A stretch of 64,000 nucleotides of DNA from Aquatica leii (GCA_035610365.1 CM069432.1:187783027-187847026); one strand, 5' to 3'; numbered from the stretch's first letter, positions 9,003 through 21,162 are shown. A program made the numbers and translations. Notes: generated from the letters alone by a model not told the origin.

Positions 9003-12000
9003 CCATATGGTTCAATTTAAATTTAAAATCAGAAAGACGCGCGTAATTACGTAAGCATCGTTATCTAGCGGGAAAACTTAAAAATACGACTTGCGCCGTG
9101 TTACCATCGTTTTACGCATGTACTTCTTAAAAGGGTGGGAGACTTTTAAGGGTACGACAGGAGGAAGCGGTCGGGATCTGGAGGGTGAATCTTGTTCGAG
9201 ATAGTAATACGCGTTTTTTTTCCCTGATAAGTTTCTTTGTATAATTTGTGTTTTTGTTTTGCCAATTTTTGTTACTTGCTAGGTAAGTATGTATGTAAAA
9301 TAATTTTAATTCATGTAAATCAGCCTGTTTTTGTATTTGTGCTGTAAACGTGAAGCAGGGTAGTTTTTGCCGTTGTTTCCTTTGTTTGAAAAGCTAGCGT
9401 GTGTACCGTTACTTTTCCCGTTATATTTCTTTTATTTTTCTCTGTGCCAATTTATGTTTTCTTTTATAAACTGTGTTTAAACAAAACGCATAGGCGCCGA
9501 GTTCGTGGGTTCAAGCTACTTTTTGAACCCACAATAATTTTTTTGTGGGTTCTTAGCGCCCACAATAATTCCTTAATGTTTCTAAAAATTGCGCATGTTT
9601 AGATTAATAAATCTTTTTTCTTATCTTGAACACCCATCGTGAATACACAAACAAACAGAAACTATAACCTATAACTTTTCATTTATATTGTTAAGAACTA
9701 CATCGTATACATCATATTTTAAAGAAAGCGTTAAATATAAATCCGTTATTTTTTTTAAGAAACGCTAAATGCAGAGTCTGCTACATTGCTGAAAATTTTT
9801 GTTGGCGTGCTTCATCTACTGGATATGTTTTTTTTGTCAGTCAGTGCTTTGATGAAGCTACAAATACATCTAATATAGGAACTGGTATGCAAATCCAATT
9901 TTCTGCGTTGCTACTTAGAGCCATTTTGTGCAATTTAGTCCTTCAGGATGTTTAACTTCAAACAACATGTCAAAACGCTCGAGAAATAATGACTCTTAAG
10001 CAAAACGATTCTTGATCTCAAAATGAAGAGAAAAACAAAAGTGAAAATATTTGTCGAACGAACGATTTTATTTTACAATTGCAATTTTATTTGTTCTTTA
10101 ATGTAAACTTGCTCAAGTCGCGTAGCGAATGGCGGAGCACGTTTTATTGTAACTTTCTTTTGTTTGATTATTGCTCGTGTGTTTTATGAGTTGCTCAAAT
10201 TGCTAGAAGTTAGAATTGTTTTATACTATGATATTCATACCTTCATGACCGGAAACAACCATCCGTACGTTAACTGGTGTAAATACCGTTGTTTGAATTG
10301 CCTTGTCGAATGTAAACATAATATTTTATTTACCGTGAGGGGCATACAACATGTGGCTGCAGGTAGTTGTCATACTATGAGGACCCTGTGTATTTTTTTT
10401 GTGAAGTAGCGTATCCTAAGTCTATGATATAGACAGGTGCCTGCTTCGTTATATGTATTAAAGTCGCGGTAGGTTGCTTCCATGATAATGGGCCCTACAT
10501 TTTATAAGATTTGTTTGATATTATTGTGTATTTATTATATGTGTATTTTTGGCCCTTGTTTGTTTGTCCCGACCAATCAACTAATAGCTGAATTGCATCC
10601 GTAACCCAGGACTTCACTACCCACCGATAGGCCGTCGGTTAACTAACCCTTCTTCAGTTTAATATGATGATGTACGTGCATGTGCTTATCCGAACATATT
10701 ATTTAAACTCACGACATTCTAACTTCTAGATTGACGGTGTAATTTCATTTATCTGAAAAAGGTTACAATAAAATAAGCAACGTACGTAATTACTTGTTAA
10801 TTTAATTTAGTGCTGTGTTATTTTGATTCGACCCAAATGTAATTTATTTGTCGCTTGTTAAAATGATGTATAGCTAGCCGAAGCATTTATGATATTGGCT
10901 TTTATTAATTCATAATTTACTTCTTTTTATTGTGTATTTTGAAACATAATCTCTTCAAAGGAAGTTAGTTTATTTGTCACGCTTCCATAATAGTAACATA
11001 CAAAACTTGTACAAAACCGACTTGCTACTTAACCTTACTTTTCCATTTACATTGCTTTGTTGCCAAGTTTCTATTAGTTTCGCCGTGTTGCCATACTTGC
11101 TAAAAGTACTTAAAAGACAAGTAATTTCTTTTACCCATTATTATGTATTAATTGATTTCTTTTATAACAGTTGTTGTTTTGTATATTAATTATGTAGTTT
11201 ATTTGTATTAACACTCAGTTCAAGGACCGGAGGGGTTTCTTGGCTCTGTTCTTCCCTTCCTACGACGGGTCCCACCGAACAGGCACGGTCTCGGTTAAAA
11301 TTTAGAGTTAAACTCGAATAAAAATTACGATTCATTTTTTTTTATTGTGTGTTTTATTTAACCTACAACAGCCTTCCCACGTATCGAGAGTAAGCAGTGT
11401 ATAACGAACTTAATACAACGTAGAAAGGGGGGGGGGTGACTAGACGATCACAGCCACAGCGAGATGTCGCTTCTTTTTGTTTGTTCGAGGGTTTTAAATT
11501 TCAAACGCGAGTGGGTTACATCACAACCACATAAAATAACAACGAAATCAAAAAAACTAGGCCAGGCTATCACATTAACATAATATTGTTCCAAAGTATC
11601 TGGTTACGTCACACTCACTTCGGCAGGCTTCGTTGTGTGCTCGGAATAATTCAAAAATGATCAATTTTAATAATGTATTTGATATAATGGATATACCTAC
11701 ACTATTTTCTAAAAGTCGAAATTTTCTCTATTCTCCGGTGTCAATCCGGCCGTTAATTACCCGATTGTATCGCGCCATTAATAAAACATTTTGTGGATGC
11801 AATGGCAACTTTACTGGCCCATTAAATATACATTATTTTATATGTACATATATTTTTATTTATATATTTATAAAAATATTAAAAATACAGTATTCTTTAA
11901 TTGGATATAAAGAAAAGAAGCATCTATAAGCATAAGAACAAAAATGCTAAATGATTGATTAAAAATAAAGAAGTAAACATATGAAAACTAAAACTAATGA

Positions 12001-13640
12001 ACTGAAATATATATCTATAAACCCACGAATTCATTTATTTAATTGAATAAAATTTTAAAATAAGAATAACAAATATTTGCAAAAATAAAAAAAAAACAAG
12101 CTAGTACCACTGAAGTTTAGAACTTATCATTTTCTACAACCGCTTACTTTGTCTGTTTGTACAACCTCCTTCTCAATCTGGTACATTATTCTGAACCATG
12201 TCTTGACATTTTTGATATTTGCTAATGTTGCAGTATTTAAATTATAATTGTTTCTCGCAGCTACTGTTAAAAGATAAATATACAATAATGTGTTGTTCAA
12301 AAAAACATTAACTTACCATGTATTAAGTTAATTATATTGAATTGTGAAATTGCTGAATGTTTTATCATTCTGATCAGTCTTATGCGATATTGTTTTATCT
12401 TTTCTACTCACATTTTGAAATGATGCCACTCAAAACAACAATCAATTTTGCATAATGTACCTTTACTTGCTAAATTTTTGATAAATTAAAAAAAAATCTT
12501 CAGTCAAATCGATGTTATTACGAAAATCTTGCTCTGTATATTGTTGATTCAAAAGCATCAAATAATTCGGTTACCCAAATAATTAACATTTCTTGATATC
12601 ATTGTACATGTAGACATGAGTTCTCGAATGAGTCCTATAAAGGCATATTATTAATGACCTTACTGTAAAGAAATTTTAGAATTTTGGAGGTAATGTTGAA
12701 GGTCTTATAAAAATGGATTTTTAGATATACATAAGTATAATTTCACCATTTCTTACATAGTATTAGTCAGTATTGGTGGTGTAAGCTCCTTCACTACAGA
12801 AGTTTTGTTTTGTTTCTTGATTTTTGTTCATCAGAATAACTGATTCAGACTTAAAATTAAATTAGTGATTAAAAACATCGTAGTCGTTCAAACTAAATTG
12901 ATTTATGGAAGCAAGTGTTTCTGAACAGTGATGTTTTAAACAACAAAAATAAGAATTGCAATACAACAACTTGTTGATGCGTACGTACAAACATGGACTC
13001 TCAATGGTCTTTCATATTTAAAAAATAATAGTAACGGCAGTTATTTGATAAAGCGGCGGCAATATAATTGTATGATTGCTCGTTAAATAAAAGATACCCT
13101 CTAATCGATATACAGAAAGTACATGCAAAACCATTGCAAGCAGAGCTTTGTCGTAATTATCAGTAGTATATTCGATGACAGGTACTATTACAGGTAACAT
13201 TACCATGTAGCACATCGTCACGTTACTTTCACAGAAACGCTGACGGTTTTATTAGTTCGTCACAACATCTTTTAGGCTAAAGTAACGATTAGGTTACAGA
13301 TTTTAACGAAAACCGCTCACTTTTCTTTATGACGAAATCGTGACTATGACGCTACAAGCAGACTTTGCTATTTCGTGACTTTTTCTAAACTTTTTCGAGA
13401 GTTAGAACGGTTAGAACCGTTTTACACGGTACAATATTCCAGACTAAATTGCATACAACTTTATTATGACAAATTATGAACTTTTAACATAACCTTGTTT
13501 TATTGCTTTCTTTCTCTTGTTGTTTATACAATTAAAATTATTTAAACTTGAAGTCTTCTCACAAATATGTTTAAATAATTGTTTCATTGTTATTGGGTAA
13601 TTATTAAAATTACTCAAATTAGCAGTCCACCAATAAAAAA
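9003..13640. other. Unassigned AT-rich non-coding stretch
   Basis: No convincing gene was seen on either strand. ORFs here are under 100 codons with AT-driven composition. Local oddities are alternating GTGGGTTC/GAACCCAC blocks at 9509-9570, a G-run at 11427-11436, and a segment with an AATAAA signal at about 11320 that ends in CTACAACA near 11370 and resembles an LTR end. Confidence 0.6.
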
Positions 13641-13649
13641 ATTCGCTAA

Positions 13650-13705
13650 GTTTTAAAATTTATTTTTTACATGTGTTTCGAGCTTAAAATTATGCTCATC
13701 TTCAG
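13650..13705 (-). repeat. Penelope-like element terminal signature
   Basis: On the minus strand the segment reads CTGAAGATGAGC, a ten-base loop, then GCTCGAAACACATG, with a 4-bp GAGC/GCTC stem. This arrangement is typical of the ends of Penelope-like retroelements, which carry hammerhead-ribozyme-like motifs. A Penelope-type reverse transcriptase fragment lies about 1 kb away on the other strand. Confidence 0.5.
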
Positions 13706-13963
13706 AAAACTACAAAAAATATTTACAACTTATAAAAAGTTAAGATTACAAAAAATTTTTAACTTACATTTTTTGAAAAATGTTAAATATGAAAATTTGT
13801 AACTAGACAATTAAAAAATGTAACTTTTACAAAATGTTAAATGTAAATTATTTAAAAAAAAAGAAGAAGATGGTGCAATTTAGAAACAAATCTAAAAAAA
13901 TTTAAGTTTAAAATCATAATTGAAATTGGTTTGATCGATCAACACAAAATTTTTATTTGTTAT

Positions 13964-14405
13964 TGTAACGAATTTTATTAAAACTAATTTACTTATACTA
14001 AAAATATGTACACGTTTATTATTATTATTAACCGAACTAATTAAATCTAAGGATATTTAATAAAAACACACTAATTTATATATAGCGCTATCACTGACAC
14101 GAAAATAAGATAAAGTTCGCGGATAACTTCACACACTTGTTTAACACTTATTGTTTACGTTAAAGTCACGTACCAGGTTATTTATCTCACACGCGCTAAT
14201 CACTTATTTATTTAAACTTGAGTAATCTTCTTAACACTGCCGTCTTCGAATTACTGGGAATAACTGACCTCTGATTTGTTTGTGCCGCATTTATACATTT
14301 TGGAAATCCTTCTCGAATGTTCCATATCTTTCGGTATACGTTCTGAAAATGTACAAAAACCTCGCGAAGGCTCTTGAAGTTGTGAATAACTTCTCGAACG
14401 TTTTA
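13964..14405 (-). mobile_element. Gypsy LTR, inverted relative to the 17-kb copy
   Basis: The reverse complement of this stretch aligns along its whole length with the LTR at 16766-17152. Shared blocks include AACGTTCGAGAA, ACAAACAAATCA, AAGACGGCAGT, ATAAGTG and the 3' block TAGTATAA...TTAATAAAATT. It is about 55 bp longer, through small insertions such as one near the end of the GTGAT block. No internal gypsy sequence is joined to it, so it may be a solo LTR from a separate insertion, or the result of an inversion. Confidence 0.85.
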
Positions 14406-14772
14406 ATATTTTAATATAAATAAACTCTAGCAATTCAAGAATTTGTTTGTTATTTATGTTATTAAAAGAATGAAATAATTTGTAAAAAAAAGAGTATGAC
14501 GATTATCTAAAACATGTTGCGCAAAAGTAGATTTCACGGAATTTGGATTATTAATATATTTTAAAGTATTTTTTGTAAGAAAATTTGGTTTTTAGAAATA
14601 TATTTACTTTCTAAATTGTTTAAGAATATTTCAGCAAAAATAGAAGCAAAAAAGAAGAATCAATTGGAAGACCAAGACTTTGTTTAAAAAATTAATTATC
14701 AAATTGGAAGAAAACGTTATTTAAACAAAATTTAGTAATTTTTAATAAATCATTTGTTAAAAAATCAGGAAA

Positions 14773-15041
14773 ATCAGAAACTGAAAGAAGATTAGAGATT
14801 ATAAGTAATACATCTGTAGGAGGAACTGAAGGAAAAAGATTTTTAACATCAAAAGAAATAATATTAAGATTTAGGATTGTACCAAAAATTCATAAACCCA
14901 ATTTTCCTATTAGACCAGTTGTAAATTTTATTAATTCACCTACCTATAAAATTAGCAAATTTTTAACGAAAATATTTAATTTTGAAATGAATTTCATTTC
15001 TACTTACTCAATAAAACGAATTAACAGATTCTTTAAATAAT
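14773..15041 (+). pseudogene. Penelope-like reverse transcriptase fragment
   Basis: An open stretch without its own ATG encodes a segment containing FRIVPKIHKP, then IRPVVNFINSPTYKISKF. The PKIHKP...RPI/V...SPTY...K pattern is the well-conserved early reverse transcriptase region of Penelope-like elements. A stop follows at about 15039. The catalytic YxDD part, the GIY-YIG nuclease and the N-terminus are absent, so it is a truncated dead copy. Confidence 0.75.
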
Positions 15042-15570
15042 TTAATTTTTCCTTCTGATACAAATTAAATTATAACGAATTTATAACGTTTTAAACGTCT
15101 CGATTTAATTTTAACTAAATCTTGATTTTTCCGAGTCATTGCTCAATTTCGTCATGAGGTTGTGATACATGGGTTAACTGAACAGTTTTTTTGCACTCTC
15201 TCTGACTATTTTTTTCATATTTAACATGCAATTTCTTGTTTGAGTGTCAAGTGGCAGAAATGATATTAATAATGATACGACGAAAAGAATTCTTTCATAA
15301 TTAAATTTGTTGTGTCAGAAGACAGCGTAAAACTGACAGTATAGGTAAGAAAAAAAATTGTATAGCCAAAGTGTATTACCTACTAATAATACTATATCTA
15401 ATATTCACATTTGCACTTAAATTTTGATTAAACCTAGAACAGTTAATCGAGGTTAGAAGCGTTACTATTTAGATTTGTTCAGTCAGCGATTTAGCTTCAA
15501 TAGCAATTAGCTGCATTTTTATATTTATTACAAAAATTAAATCCTGATTATAACAAATAAATTAAAAATT

Positions 15571-16110
15571 TACACTTAGCCAAAGTAGTGTTCGAACACC
15601 AAAGAGACTGGGATCAGTATCTGCACCTTTTCCTAATAACATACCGATCATCTGTTCACGAAATCACAGGCCAAACACCATCCTATGTGATGCTCGGTCA
15701 CGAAATACGACCTCCAATTTGGACGAAGATCGGAAGAAGAAGTTGCTAGAGAGGACTACGTCAGCAAGCTGACCAAAAGGCTAGATGTAGTACATAAAGA
15801 GGTCCGTAAAAACACATAAATTGCCAGCGACATTGAATGAAGACTAGATATGACGTCAAGGCACAAAATGGTAGGTTTCAACCTGGCGTGGTTATATAAT
15901 CCCCAAAAAAGACGTGGTTTGTAGCCTAAGCTGCAAAGGCAATGGGAGGGCCCATATGAAGTTGTGCAGCGTATCAATGTCGTCATATATCGCATCCGAA
16001 ATTCACCCAGAGGCAAGCCAAAACTGGTCCACGTAGATCGTCTAGCCCCGTTTGCTGGCGATAACCACAATACGCAAGTTCAGGTCCGAACCAGAGTAAT
16101 AAGCAGCAGA
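15571..16110 (+). pseudogene. Gypsy integrase C-terminal region, broken
   Basis: The first part is open to a TAG at about 15749 and encodes a segment with WDQYLHLFLITYRSSVHE, then TGQTPSYVMLG, typical of the end of the integrase core. After frameshifts, a later segment encodes LQRQWEGPYEVVQRIN and LVHVDRLAPF, the conserved GPY/F-type C-terminal module of arthropod gypsy integrases. The DDE core is missing. In-frame stops and shifts show this copy is inactive. Confidence 0.85.
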
Positions 16111-16185
16111 ACGAGAAATCAAATTAAAGGAATGGAATTCGAGAAGTTTATGAGCTTATACGGAGGTTCTGGAAAAGCTAGGTTC

Positions 16186-16640
16186 GGAGTTACCACCGAG
16201 GAACAACAAGACAAGACCAAACACGAAAAGATTACGGTTTCGCACATTGCGTGAGCGAAGATCTTGACATGTCTAGGGGGGTTGCAGTCGTATTTAAAAA
16301 GACGTTTGGGCAGCTAGATGAACTACGAAAACAGCAACCGGCAGTCGGAAAAGTTTTGAAACTACGTGGTGACCAACGCTTCGTTTTCTATCTAGTCACC
16401 AAGAAATACTTACGTATCAAGCCGTTATACGAAAATCTGTGGCGAACATTATGGAATCTCAAGAGAGAAATGGAGTTCCACCATGTTAAGAAATTGGCAG
16501 TACCCAAGCTTGGTTGTGGCTTAGATCAACTGAATTGGAGGATAGTTCGAAACATGTTGGAGGTCGTCTTCCGAGGAACATGCGTTCAAGTGTTGGTCTG
16601 TAGTTACCTACCAAGGAGAATATTTGGAAAAGTCTATTGA
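16186..16640 (+). pseudogene. TARG1/OARD1-like macro domain in gypsy tail
   Basis: Two overlapping frames encode one macro domain. The first strand ends in KITVSHIA before a TGA at 16252. The frame starting at 16251 then carries SEDLDMSRGVAVVFKKTFG (the macro glycine-loop region), FYLVTKK, KPLYENLW and VPKLGCGLDQLNW, ending near QVLVCSY. This order matches the TARG1/OARD1 class of macro domains, which remove ADP-ribose from acidic residues. The Lys of the TKK motif and the Asp of GCGLD, the positions I recall as catalytic in that class, are retained. It follows directly on the integrase tail and is very probably part of the element's polyprotein. A -1 shift separates it from the integrase frame. 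Whether it is expressed is unknown. Confidence 0.8.
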
Positions 16641-16794
16641 CTGTTACTTTTATCGTCAAGGAAGTTGCCGCAATGGAGAAAGCTGCCGCTATCGCCACGA
16701 TCCTTTCTACCGTTGTCGCATCCAGTTTCCTGTTCTGGGACAGAACATTTCTAATAAGGGGGCAGTGAAACGTTCGAGAAATTATTCTTAAGTT
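16624..16794 (+). pseudogene. CCCH zinc finger at the gypsy polyprotein C-terminus
   Basis: In the frame used by the integrase tail, bases from 16639 encode DCYFYRQGSCRNGESCRYRH. This is a C-x7-C-x5-C-x3-H finger followed by DPFYRC. CCCH fingers of this spacing usually bind RNA. The frame stays open to a TAA near 16792, overlapping the polypurine tract and LTR start. The macro domain directly upstream ends in the adjacent frame at a TGA (16638-16640), so a frameshift separates the two modules in this copy. Confidence 0.75.
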
Positions 16795-17152
16795 CCAGAA
16801 CGTTCATCGAAAGATATAGAACATTCGCAAACGTTTGGCCCAAAATATATAAATGTGGTACAAACAAATCATAGTCAGTTATTTCCGTAATTCAAAGACG
16901 GCAGTATTAAGAATATTATTTAAGTTTAAATAAATAAATGATTAACGCATGTGAGATAAATATACGGAGTATAACTTTGTGTAACCAAACAATAAGTGTT
17001 AAATAGTTATCCGCGGACTTTATCTTCGTGAAAGTGATATAAATTAGTGTTAGTGTTTTTATTATATATCCTTAGAATTAGTTCGGTTAGTTATAAACGA
17101 CTGCATATTTTTAGTATAAATAAATAAATTAGTTTTAATAAAATTTGTAACA
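16766..17152 (+). repeat. Gypsy 3' LTR
   Basis: The LTR begins TGAAACGTTCGAG after a polypurine tract and ends GTAACA. It includes a TATATAAATG-like promoter region at about 16847 and a polyadenylation-like AATAAA near 16930. Its identity as an LTR is confirmed by the inverted copy at 13964-14405. Confidence 0.85.
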
Positions 17153-17158
17153 CTATAT

Positions 17159-18255
17159 CAGTGTTGTGACGTATCTAGATACAAGTATCTAGATACAGTA
17201 TCTAGATACTTTTGGAGTATCTAGTTACATATCTAGATACATTGGATAAAATGTAACTGTATCTGTATCTAGATACATTTTTCGTAGTATCTGAGTGGTT
17301 TAGATACTTAGATACTTGTTCTTGCTCAAATTGTAAATTATACAAGTTTTTAGTAAACACCGCGGTAGTTTTTTCTGTAAGTTCATCATGTACATTACAA
17401 TTTGAATTTGGAGACTTTGTATTCGGTGTTTTATGAGTGCAATTCTTTCAGCGTCGCCAATTCTAATGGAATTCGACCAAATTTAAAGATTTTATGTAGT
17501 ATCGGGTATTTTGTGGGTATTATAAACTGTTGTGGAATTTTGGGGAAAACCGTGTATGAACCTACATTTTATATAATCAAGTATTACTTGAGAAATGTGA
17601 CGTGTTAGCATTTATGCCATCAAACCAAATTCATACTTTAAAAAAAAACAAATTTCAACTTTGTAGAAGTATGAGTACAATTGTGGTCATTGTGGAACTT
17701 TTATAATTTATGCAGGGAATCGCGACAAAGTCAACTGGCAACACTGAATTTCTTCATCAGCTCAAATAGAATTGGAGAAACTTTTTAGTGTTAGTAGTTT
17801 ACTATTAACTCTACGTCGAAATATAATGACGAGACATTTAACATGCTATTAATTTTAAAACAAAATAAGATTTATTTGTAAATTTGTATTTTTTTATGTG
17901 ATTAAGGTTGATAAGGTAATGTTTTGCTTAATACCGAGGCAGCACACTGACGTCATATGACGACACTGACACGTCTTAATGAAGTCTCGTAATTTTGACG
18001 TCAATAAGACGTAATGTGCTGACTGGGATACAGTTATTGTGTTTTTAGATGAACTAAATACAGGTTTTTAAAATTTTATTTCATGATTTTGTTAAAAATG
18101 TGTCTGACATGTATCTAGATACTCTCTTAAAGTATCTGTAACTGTATCTAGATACTATTTTTGAAAAAGTATCTTATCTGTATCTAGATACAATTTATGA
18201 AAAGTATCTGTATCTGTATCTAGATACTAGAAAAAAAGTATCTGTTACAACACTG
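17159..18255. mobile_element. Non-autonomous hAT element, GTATCTAGATAC family, copy 2
   Basis: Ends CAGTGTTGT and ACAACACTG with an exact 8-bp TSD CACTATAT (17151-17158, 18256-18263). It is nearly identical to 435-1566, including the palindrome clusters and the GACGT-rich insert, with small indels. The left TSD overlaps the last two bases of the gypsy LTR, so the hAT arrived after the LTR. Confidence 0.93.
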
Positions 18256-19151
18256 CACTATATTAAATAATGATTGTTGTCTTTTTTGCTGTTTTCTTTA
18301 TTCTGCGCTACTGACATACTGCATCCTCATATGGAACACTGAATTTTAATTTACCTTCACTTTTGTTTATAAATGGGTTGGACTATTAGTGTTAAGCACT
18401 ATTCAGAAGAAGTTAATGCTGATAATATCAACTAAAAATAAACGTGTACCATAAAGACTAAAACGCGCTAACAGAAGACTATGAATGACAGCACCAAGCT
18501 GAAATACGCACCACATATAATAAAAACGTTTACAAACAAAATACAAAGTTATTGTTCATTTCAAATACTACTATAAGCTTTTATTATCTCTTATTAAAAC
18601 ATTGCCTCACCGTGCTTTAGTTGCAGATTTTTGTCTACTTAATAAAAAAGCTGATGAATATATCAAACATTTTAAATTGTAAAATACTTTTAATGCATAA
18701 AAGCACAAAGGTTATTTCCCGCTATAATAAAAATTTACATTTAAAAACTATTTTAATCGTATAAAACGTATTAATAAACTGAAAAGGAATACAGTACACG
18801 CCGCCTAAAAGGATCACATTGGAACTTGGGGTTTTTAATAATTATAACCGAATGATAACAATCCGATATACAACGACCCAATCAGCAAGGAAACGTTTTT
18901 TTTACGTTTTAAAAACGTTACAACGTTTTAAAATAGTCGAAACAAAAAATGTTTTTCAAAAAAATATTTTTGTTGCGTTTTAAAAATATTTAATTTAAAC
19001 ATTGATATTGAAATATTTAAAAAATGTTTTCTAAAACATTTTTTAGTAACATAAAAAACGTTTTCGCTTTATTAGAAATTATACTTTTGCTTGCTTTCAC
19101 CTATACACTTTTTTCTTTTATATATTGTAACAAAAACACAATTATATAAAA

Positions 19152-20762
19152 CTAGCTGTACCTTGCCACGCTTTGCAGTGGCACATTGTGATTGAATGGT
19201 TGACATTTAATGTAATTATATTTATATACATTAAAAGTGAGGTTAATCCAAAATAAATAATATAATTACTAAATAATATAATTACGTCCACGTGTTAGAT
19301 GTAATAAAAAAGATATAACTACTCACTTCTGTTAGAAATTCACTTGAATTATATTAAGTCCTTTTATTTTGCCTGTCAGTTAATAATATTTTTACTGTCC
19401 ATCTTTGATATAAAATATAACCTCTACTCAGTGATGCCAACTTGGGGGTTTTCCCCCTAAATTTAGGGGGAAAAAATCTATACAGGGAGTTTTTTAGGGA
19501 GAAGAATTTTTTGGGGGTATTTTTAGGGATAAAATTTTAATGTGTATTTTTTTTTAATTGCACTACTCTCCATACTCCATACTTGTATTCAATAAAAATT
19601 TATGAAAAAATTTGAATTGATCAAATGATACTATTAATGGTTGCTAGATGGTGCTGATGCATATGTCTATATATAAGTCGTAACAGCTGACCGCTGAATT
19701 TCTAGTTGTTATTGTTAGTTTAAAGTATTGAAAATTACATATACGTATTAAAGACTATACCGAGCATGTATGACAATTAGTGAAGCAAACATCTTGAAAC
19801 GGAGCTATATACATCTTGCATAAGTCTGTCTCTTAATACTCAATGCATTGAAAGCGCAAATGTAAAAACTTGAACGTTGATTGGCTATTTTCATGAATTA
19901 AAAAAGTGGTTTTTTAAATGTATTTTAGGTTATATTTTCTGTTGTGACTTTTTTGGAAAATAAGAAATTATACCTACTCCACACCTTAATATGTTAATTT
20001 CCAAAGTTTGTAAACGATTTGATTTTATGTAAAAATTATTGAAGAAAGCACTTGTATCAGAGAAAATATTATTCATTCTGCGTAATACTAAATAAGGAGG
20101 ATTTGCGTGTGCGCATAAACGATATTGGGAAATTAAGACATGAACTTATGCGATTTTAATATCTCTGTTTCACAATCTTTGCTTCACTTTACACTTATTG
20201 CAGCAATGTAATGGTATCGGTATAGTCTTTATACGTATATGGAAAATTATGTACTTGTGTCGCAGTTGGGGAGTTTTAGTTTGAATTTAGTGGGTTTTGA
20301 AATTGCTTTAGGGGGAAAGTTTTCAAACAGTTGGCAACACTGCCTCTACTTACGATTTGGTGAAAGGCGCAGTTCGATCACAACACTATCACACCAAAAA
20401 TTCTTGATTTAAGTGAATATTTAATTCAGATTGTATAATAATTAGAATCAGATGCAAATTTTTTTGTAAATAAACAATGTAATTGGGAACGAAATTGTTT
20501 CTCATGTGACTGCGTCATTACTATTGCGGTTGTCAGCGAGTGTTTTCCTCGCTTATGGCAGATGGTGCGGTCACTGGTACACAGCTGATCGTTAAAAAAA
20601 CTGTTTTCTTGCGGTCGCAGATATGTGACTGATGCAAAAAATAGATAAAAACAATCCTTGATGCGGATTTTATATCATGTTAAAATTTCAACTCAATCGG
20701 TGCAGAACTTTTTGAGTTTTTGAAGCGTACACAAACCAACATAACATTTTTATATATATAGA
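19152..20762 (-). mobile_element. Non-autonomous Helitron
   Basis: On the minus strand the insert begins TCTATATATATA and ends with a short hairpin (TGCCAC...GTGGCA), a spacer, and CTAG. It lies exactly between A and T of the host. Copy 3 of the CCCAATC family keeps the uninterrupted site (GAAA|TTTTG). TC start, CTRR end with a 3' hairpin, A|T target and no TSD are the Helitron hallmarks. There is no Rep/helicase ORF. It contains a later hAT MITE. Confidence 0.85.
19439..20342. mobile_element. hAT MITE with CAGTGnTGCCAACT ends
   Basis: Ends CAGTGATGCCAACT and AGTTGGCAACACTG with an exact 8-bp TSD CCTCTACT (19431-19438, 20343-20350). Both subterminal regions repeat GGGGG/CCCCC-TTTAGGG motifs. 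It is 904 bp with no usable ORF, nested inside the Helitron. Confidence 0.92.
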
Positions 20763-21162
20763 TTTTGTTACAGATTATTAATAAATACATGTTAAACCTT
20801 TTCGTTTTTCTAAAAACTTCCTTGCAAACTTGAATTAAGTACTTAATAATCGCGTTTGCGCAAAGTACAGGGCCTTCATTAAAACCCATTTCCCACGTGA
20901 TCTAAGAATTGAGCATCAACATTATTTTAGGTTGGTAGTGTGACCACAGCTGTTAACATTTAGTAACATTATTTGACATTCTCGTTTGACGTTTTGTTTA
21001 CATCGAGTATTATTTTTCATCGTTTTCTTTATTCTCTATTTTTATATTTTAAAACAGTTAATATCATAACTACTCAGCACTATTTGTGTTTTCTCTGAGT
21101 AAGTACTGAATAACAGCTGTAATTTTGTAATTTTTTAAATTTTATATTAATAGAATTTCACG

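Larger units (their letters stand above)
15571..17152 (+). mobile_element. 5'-truncated Ty3/gypsy element with macro-domain tail
   Basis: In order: the integrase C-terminal region, a macro domain, a CCCH zinc finger, a polypurine tract (AAGGGGGCAG, 16756-16765) and a 3' LTR (16766-17152, TG...CA, 387 bp). Everything upstream of the integrase tail is missing. Frame breaks occur between integrase tail and macro domain and between macro domain and finger. An hAT element inserted at the LTR's right edge (TSD CACTATAT). A sister LTR in opposite orientation lies at 13964-14405. Confidence 0.85.

Noticed and set aside
10164-10409. 81-codon ORF on the plus strand
   Set aside because: No recognisable motif, AT-driven codon use, and no supporting exon structure.
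11215-11375. Possible LTR end (AATAAA signal, then CTACAACA) followed by a G-run resembling a polypurine tract
   Set aside because: No second LTR, primer site or gag/pol sequence was found nearby.
14251-14433. 60-codon minus-strand ORF
   Set aside because: It lies inside the inverted gypsy LTR and is a chance frame.
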